A DNA stretch of 27,349 nucleotides from Clostridiaceae bacterium. Lineage in GTDB: Bacteria > Bacillota > Clostridia > Oscillospirales > Butyricicoccaceae. A model generated the notes under the pieces. It was not told where the DNA came from. It made no database searches and saw only the letters and a list, made by a program, of their open reading frames with translations. Below, in pieces: positions 24,152 through 27,349 of this stretch. Where the stretch lies: positions 1 to 27,349 of the forward strand of contig JAEDEU010000011.1 of NCBI GenBank assembly GCA_016293155.1. Reading direction: 5' to 3'. Position numbers and translations under genes: made by a program. Within the stretch, counting starts at the first letter, position 1. Each line of letters opens with the position of its first letter.

Positions 24152-25087
24152 ATGATTGAATATTTTAAGACGGTAGACGGTCGGATTACTCCGGTTGAAA
24201 AGCCGGAGGCAGGCTGCTGGATCAATCTGGTTGCGCCGACCGGAGACGAGGTACGTCAGATTCTCTGCGAGATTGATGTGGATGACGGATTTCTGCGCGC
24301 TGCGCTCGACCCGGAGGAAAGCTCCCGTGTGGAGACCGAGGAGGGTCAGCTGCTGCTGATCGTGGATATTCCGGTGCTCGAACAGAGCGACAGCTCCACC
24401 CGTGATGTTCAGATGTATACCACGCTGCCGATGGCGATTATCGTCGTGGAGGACTACGTCATCACGGTTTGTCTGGAGGATACCTCCGTCACCCGCCAGC
24501 TGGCAAACGGCAAGGTGCGGGGCGTGCAGATCGGGCTGAAGACCCGGTTTGTATTCCAGCTGCTGCTGCGCGTTGCAGGCCGTTTCCTGAACTATCTGCG
24601 CCGGATTCAGCGCAATTTTACCAAGATCGAGCAGCGCCTGTATGAGTCGCTGAACAATGACGAGCTGATGCAGATGATCGCGCTTTCCAAGTCGCTGATT
24701 TATTTTTCCGCATCGCTGCGGGGCAATGAGGTCACGATGGAAAAGGTGCTTCGCGGACGTCTGCTCAAGCTGTATGAGGACGACCGCGATCTGCTGGAGG
24801 ATGCCCTCATCGAGGTGCGTCAGGCAATCGACATGGCGAATGTCTATTCGTCCGTCATGTCCAGCACGATGGAGGCGTACTCCTCGGTCGTTTCCAACAA
24901 TCTGAACAGCATCATGAAGGTGCTGACGATTATCACGGTTATCCTGACCATTCCGAACATGGTTTTTGGATTTTATGGAATGAATGTGGTATCCCTGCCG
25001 CTGCCCTTTGCCTGGTTCCCGGCACTGGTTTCCATCCTTGCCTGCGTGGCGGCATGGGCGTTCCTGAAGATTCGTAAGCTGTATTAA
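24152..25087 (+). CDS. corA: CorA family divalent cation transporter
   Basis: The 311-residue protein fits CorA, a pentameric channel for Mg2+ (or Co2+/Ni2+). A large cytoplasmic N-terminal domain with long helices is followed by two C-terminal membrane segments. The signature G276-M-N278, which forms the selectivity filter, ends the first segment and sits within YGMNV. The frame is open to 24107, but AGGAGG at 24142-24147 precedes the ATG at 24152, with rather short spacing. The terminal KIRKLY is a basic cytoplasmic tail, as in the family. The ion cannot be named from sequence. Confidence 0.93.
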   Translation: MIEYFKTVDGRITPVEKPEAGCWINLVAPTGDEVRQILCEIDVDDGFLRAALDPEESSRVETEEGQLLLIVDIPVLEQSDSSTRDVQMYTTLPMAIIVVEDYVITVCLEDTSVTRQLANGKVRGVQIGLKTRFVFQLLLRVAGRFLNYLRRIQRNFTKIEQRLYESLNNDELMQMIALSKSLIYFSASLRGNEVTMEKVLRGRLLKLYEDDRDLLEDALIEVRQAIDMANVYSSVMSSTMEAYSSVVSNNLNSIMKVLTIITVILTIPNMVFGFYGMNVVSLPLPFAWFPALVSILACVAAWAFLKIRKLY

Positions 25088-25110
25088 GTTTCACTGCTCG
25101 GACAGTGCAA

Positions 25111-25117
25111 GGAGGAG
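25111..25117 (+). promoter_or_regulatory. Strong ribosome-binding site pointing to an AUC start
   Basis: GGAGGAG, preceded by AA, is six bases before ATC 25124-25126. No ATG, GTG or TTG exists in that frame between the stop at 25085 and the signal peptide. A small CACTG/CAGTG hairpin (25092-25107) sits just upstream. Confidence 0.7.
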
Positions 25118-25123
25118 ATCGCT

Positions 25124-26332
25124 ATCAAAAAACGAATTCTATCCATTTGTACCGTATGCAGTCTGCTGCTGGCGGGCTGCGGCGTCCCGGACAAACCGGC
25201 AGAGACAAACGGATCCGGTGAAGGTGAGGAGAAGAAGTCCCCGCTCACGGTTCTGTCTCTGGATCAGGAGGAATTGCTGCAGCAGGCACAGCAGGAGGGC
25301 AGCCTGCGGCTCAGCGTGCCCGATCAGGCGGAGCAATGGGAAAAGGCAGTAACGCCGTTTGAAAAGAAATATCAGATCGATGTGATCGTGGAGGAAGTAC
25401 CGGAGGCGGAGCTTGCCGAGCGGATCAAGACGGATCAGGACGGCTGTATTGACGCGATGATGACCCGCGGCACCTCGACACAGGCGCTGGTCGAGGAAAA
25501 GCTGCTGCTCGGTCCGATTGAGCCGGTGCTCTTTGATAAAACCATTCAGACCTCGATCCAGCAGGACAGCGTCAATTCGGTCGGCTGCCTTGTGCCGGTC
25601 AGCCGCTATCAGACCGGTATTCTGTACGACAGCACGCAGCTTGATCTGACCGACTGGGAGAGCGTGGAGGAATATCTGGAGAATCACGTGCTCACGGTGC
25701 CGGATCCCAAGACCAGCATGGCGGGTCGGGGACTGCTCCAGACGCTGGTTCTGAACCTGGACAATTCGGATGCGGATTATTCCAATGTCTCGCTGGCGCA
25801 GGAGATCAAGACGGTCAACTGGCAGAGCGCGCTGGAATGGCTGGAGGAGCACTGGGAATCCTTTGTATGGACAGAGGATGAGCTAACAGCGATTCAGGCG
25901 GTTACCAAGGGAAAAGCCGCTGTGACCGTCGCACGCAGTGATCTGGTCGCGCAGATCGGCGCTGCGGACGGCGATATTGCATTTTGCGTGCCGGACTTCC
26001 AGATGGCAGCGGGCAGTGAATCCATCGGAATTTCGCTGCGCTCGGAGCATCCGGCGGCGGCACTGCTGCTGGTCAACTGGCTGGTCACGCTGGAGGGACA
26101 GCAGGCGCTGTATGATGCGCGAAAGACAATTCCGCTCTGCGAGGGCGTCGTTGACGGCGAGGGCGCACCGGTATCCACGGAGACGGATACCAATGCCACC
26201 GAGTTTTTGCCGTCGGTATATCAGGAATCTCTGCTCAAGCGTTTTCAGGCCGTCATTGAGGCGGTAGAAAAGCGGCAGGAAGCGGAACAGGATCCCGAAC
26301 AACAGGAACAAGCAAAGGAGCAAAATCCATGA
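25124..26332 (+). CDS. Solute-binding lipoprotein with a non-canonical AUC start
   Basis: Read from ATC 25124, the product has 402 residues. It begins with a textbook lipoprotein signal: KKR, a hydrophobic core, then the lipobox L-A-G-C with Cys19. A Gly/Glu-rich linker follows, and then a region resembling type 2 periplasmic binding proteins (PotD/ThiB-like extracellular solute-binding family), with a solute unknown. The C-terminus is Glu/Gln-rich. No ATG precedes the signal peptide. The first in-frame ATG is internal (near Met106) and would remove the signal. AUC initiation, a natural start-codon loss or a base-call error (ATG to ATC) are the options. No permease or ATPase genes are adjacent. 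The stop overlaps the next start by four bases. Confidence 0.75.
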   Translation: MKKRILSICTVCSLLLAGCGVPDKPAETNGSGEGEEKKSPLTVLSLDQEELLQQAQQEGSLRLSVPDQAEQWEKAVTPFEKKYQIDVIVEEVPEAELAERIKTDQDGCIDAMMTRGTSTQALVEEKLLLGPIEPVLFDKTIQTSIQQDSVNSVGCLVPVSRYQTGILYDSTQLDLTDWESVEEYLENHVLTVPDPKTSMAGRGLLQTLVLNLDNSDADYSNVSLAQEIKTVNWQSALEWLEEHWESFVWTEDELTAIQAVTKGKAAVTVARSDLVAQIGAADGDIAFCVPDFQMAAGSESIGISLRSEHPAAALLLVNWLVTLEGQQALYDARKTIPLCEGVVDGEGAPVSTETDTNATEFLPSVYQESLLKRFQAVIEAVEKRQEAEQDPEQQEQAKEQNP

Positions 26333-26673
26333 CTACAAAAACCATTCCGTCTGTCGTTGCACTGGCAGGTCTGCTCAAGAGCATCTTTATTTCCGGCAGA
26401 TTTAAGAAGGATCTGCCGATGCAGCTGGTTGACCCGAAGGGCAACAACATTGCAGTGATCCGTGCGGAGGATCCGGAGCGCTGGATTCGTACCAGCTATA
26501 AGGACTCCATCGCCTGCACCAGAAAGCTGTGCACCCGCTCCGAGTGGGATAAGATGGGCATTATCAAGCAGATCAATCTGTGTGACTGCTGGGAGGCGCT
26601 GGCCGTGATGGAGTATCTGGACTTGGGATACGACGAGGGCAACCGCTTCGAGGTAGACGAATACGAATGTTAA
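26329..26673 (+). CDS. Hypothetical Cys-containing small protein
   Basis: I do not recognise this 114-residue protein. It has no clear signal peptide. A mildly hydrophobic N-terminus (VVALAGLLKSIFI) is followed by a mixed region with five Cys, including a C-D-C pair and a Cys as the last residue, and an acidic C-terminus. The Cys spacing could hold a metal or form disulfides, but no known motif is evident. AAGGAG at 26315-26320 and a four-base ATGA overlap with the lipoprotein gene indicate coupled translation. It is the last gene before a strong terminator. Confidence 0.85.
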   Translation: MTTKTIPSVVALAGLLKSIFISGRFKKDLPMQLVDPKGNNIAVIRAEDPERWIRTSYKDSIACTRKLCTRSEWDKMGIIKQINLCDCWEALAVMEYLDLGYDEGNRFEVDEYEC

Positions 26674-26680
26674 TCAAAAA

Positions 26681-26713
26681 CCGCGTTCCAACTGAATTGG
26701 GACGCGGCTTTTT
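26681..26713 (+). terminator. Intrinsic terminator after the lipoprotein unit
   Basis: CCGCGTTCCAA (26681-26691) and TTGGGACGCGG (26697-26707) form an 11-bp stem with one G-U pair and a five-base loop, followed by CTTTTT. An AAAAA run precedes it. Confidence 0.92.
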
Positions 26714-26768
26714 GCTATCTGTGCGCGATTTGGGAAAGGTGCGTTTGTATGATTACGGTATGCAACCA

Positions 26769-26812
26769 CCGGTTGACAAAACTCCATGCGTGCATGGTGG
26801 CGGCGCAACCGG
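26769..26812. promoter_or_regulatory. Concentric double dyad, candidate operator
   Basis: CCATGC-GT-GCATGG (26784-26797) lies inside CCGGTTG (26769-26775) and CAACCGG (26806-26812). Both dyads share the same centre at 26790.5. The structure ends ten bases before the -10 of the XRE gene, so it may be that regulator's binding site. Confidence 0.5.
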
Positions 26813-26818
26813 CAGATC

Positions 26819-26827
26819 TGCTATGAT
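26819..26827 (+). promoter_or_regulatory. Extended -10 promoter of the XRE regulator gene
   Basis: TG-C-TATGAT is an extended -10 element. No matching -35 is present 17 bases upstream, where the sequence is GGCGGC. Transcription would begin near 26834, giving a short leader to the ATG at 26861. Confidence 0.55.
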
Positions 26828-26860
26828 GAACGCACAAAAACAAGAAGGGAGTGCTGGTTT

Positions 26861-27349
26861 ATGAATCTGGCGGACCGTATTCAGAGCCTGAGAAAGGCGA
26901 GGGGAATCTCGCAGGAGGAGCTGGCAGACCGTCTGGGCGTATCGCGTCAGGCGGTGTCCAAATGGGAGAGCGAGCAGAGTATGCCCGATCTGAATAAAAT
27001 CATCGCGCTGAGTGAATATTTTGAGGTCACTACCGATTATCTGCTCAAGGGAATCGAACCGGTTCGGGAGGAAGTAAAGACAAAACGGGAAGCGGATGCG
27101 CGCGTGTTTGCGATTACCGGCACGGCGTTTGATGCGATGGGCGTGTTTGTCGCCGCTGCCGTCTGGGCGCAGGAGCAGCAGCCGATGGCGGTCGTGATCG
27201 GACTGATCTTTTTGATTATGGGACTCATGATCTTCAACATCGGCTGTGTGTGCGCCGAGCCGGAGAGCGTGCGCCGCGCAAAGCGCAGCTTTTGGCGGAT
27301 TAACATCTGGCTGGTCTCCTTTGTCCCGCTGTCTGCTGTGTATAATTTA
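26861..27349 (+). CDS. XRE-family transcriptional regulator with C-terminal membrane segments (partial)
   Basis: 163 codons are visible before the window ends, with no stop. Residues 5-60 form a Cro/C1-type helix-turn-helix with the typical ISQEELADRLGVSRQAVSKWE stretch. After a charged linker come hydrophobic segments at about residues 79-100 and 106-129, and a third starts near 143, so the regulator is membrane-anchored. Such proteins are common in clostridia; their signals are mostly unknown. AAGGGAG at 26845-26851 serves the ATG. It probably binds its own upstream region, which carries a strong dyad. Confidence 0.85.
   Translation, partial: MNLADRIQSLRKARGISQEELADRLGVSRQAVSKWESEQSMPDLNKIIALSEYFEVTTDYLLKGIEPVREEVKTKREADARVFAITGTAFDAMGVFVAAAVWAQEQQPMAVVIGLIFLIMGLMIFNIGCVCAEPESVRRAKRSFWRINIWLVSFVPLSAVYNL

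Noticed and set aside
26773..26778. TTGACA as the -35 of the XRE gene promoter
   Set aside because: Nothing resembling a -10 lies 16-18 bases downstream; the TATGAT is 43 bases away and has its own extended TG.
26667..26864. A 65-codon + strand frame spanning the terminator and dyad
   Set aside because: It runs through a strong terminator and the putative operator, and it has no credible ribosome-binding site.
1..27349. CRISPR arrays, tRNA or rRNA genes, IS elements, prophage genes or toxin-antitoxin pairs
   Set aside because: I looked and saw no regularly spaced repeats, no cloverleaf or rRNA signature, and no transposase, integrase or phage structural motifs.

Overview
This 27 kb window is a dense, GC-rich chromosomal segment from a Gram-positive, endospore-lineage Firmicute. 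Clostridial gene order, strong GGAGG-type ribosome-binding sites, a YqzL/RecO pair, an HPr-family protein with Ser46 and a MurE with a meso-DAP motif together suggest an Oscillospiraceae/Butyricicoccaceae-like gut anaerobe. The genus is a guess. Every gene seen is on the + strand. Codon use is uniform, and nothing looks like a prophage, IS element, CRISPR array, tRNA or rRNA.

Layout. (1) Positions 37-6703 are an RNA/DNA maintenance block: phoH, ybeY, dgkA, era, a small yqzL-type gene, recO and mutS2. The first four genes are tightly packed. The yqzL-recO gap contains a 71-bp element bounded by inverted repeats. (2) An AT-rich gap carries a good sigma-A promoter for a stand-alone HPr-like protein in which the phosphorylatable His15 is Tyr. 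(3) uvrC, rsmD, coaD and a coiled-coil protein end at a strong intrinsic terminator. (4) The division and cell-wall (dcw) cluster starts at a clear promoter with a probable MraZ operator: mraZ, rsmH, ftsL, an intrinsic terminator, then a PASTA-containing class B PBP, murE, murF, mraY, ftsW/spoVE, murG and divIB. ftsZ follows with its own promoter and terminator. murD, murC, murB and ftsA are not in the cluster. (5) The tail holds a CorA-type transporter behind a structured leader, a solute-binding lipoprotein whose only well-placed start codon is AUC, a translationally coupled Cys-containing small protein of unknown function, a terminator, and a membrane-anchored XRE regulator cut by the window end.

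How the genes work together. MurE, MurF, MraY and MurG make lipid II from the UDP-MurNAc-tripeptide stage onward. The SEDS protein and the PBP polymerise and crosslink it. FtsL, DivIB and FtsZ organise the septum. DgkA may phosphorylate undecaprenol or diacylglycerol. Era, YbeY and RsmH/RsmD serve rRNA maturation and modification. RecO, MutS2 and UvrC serve DNA repair.

The window is mostly conserved housekeeping DNA. I did not find a convincing new multi-gene system. The points most worth a second look are the Tyr15 HPr, the AUC-start lipoprotein with its orphan partner, the terminator inside the dcw cluster, the KTA motif in the PBP, and several unexplained inverted-repeat structures.
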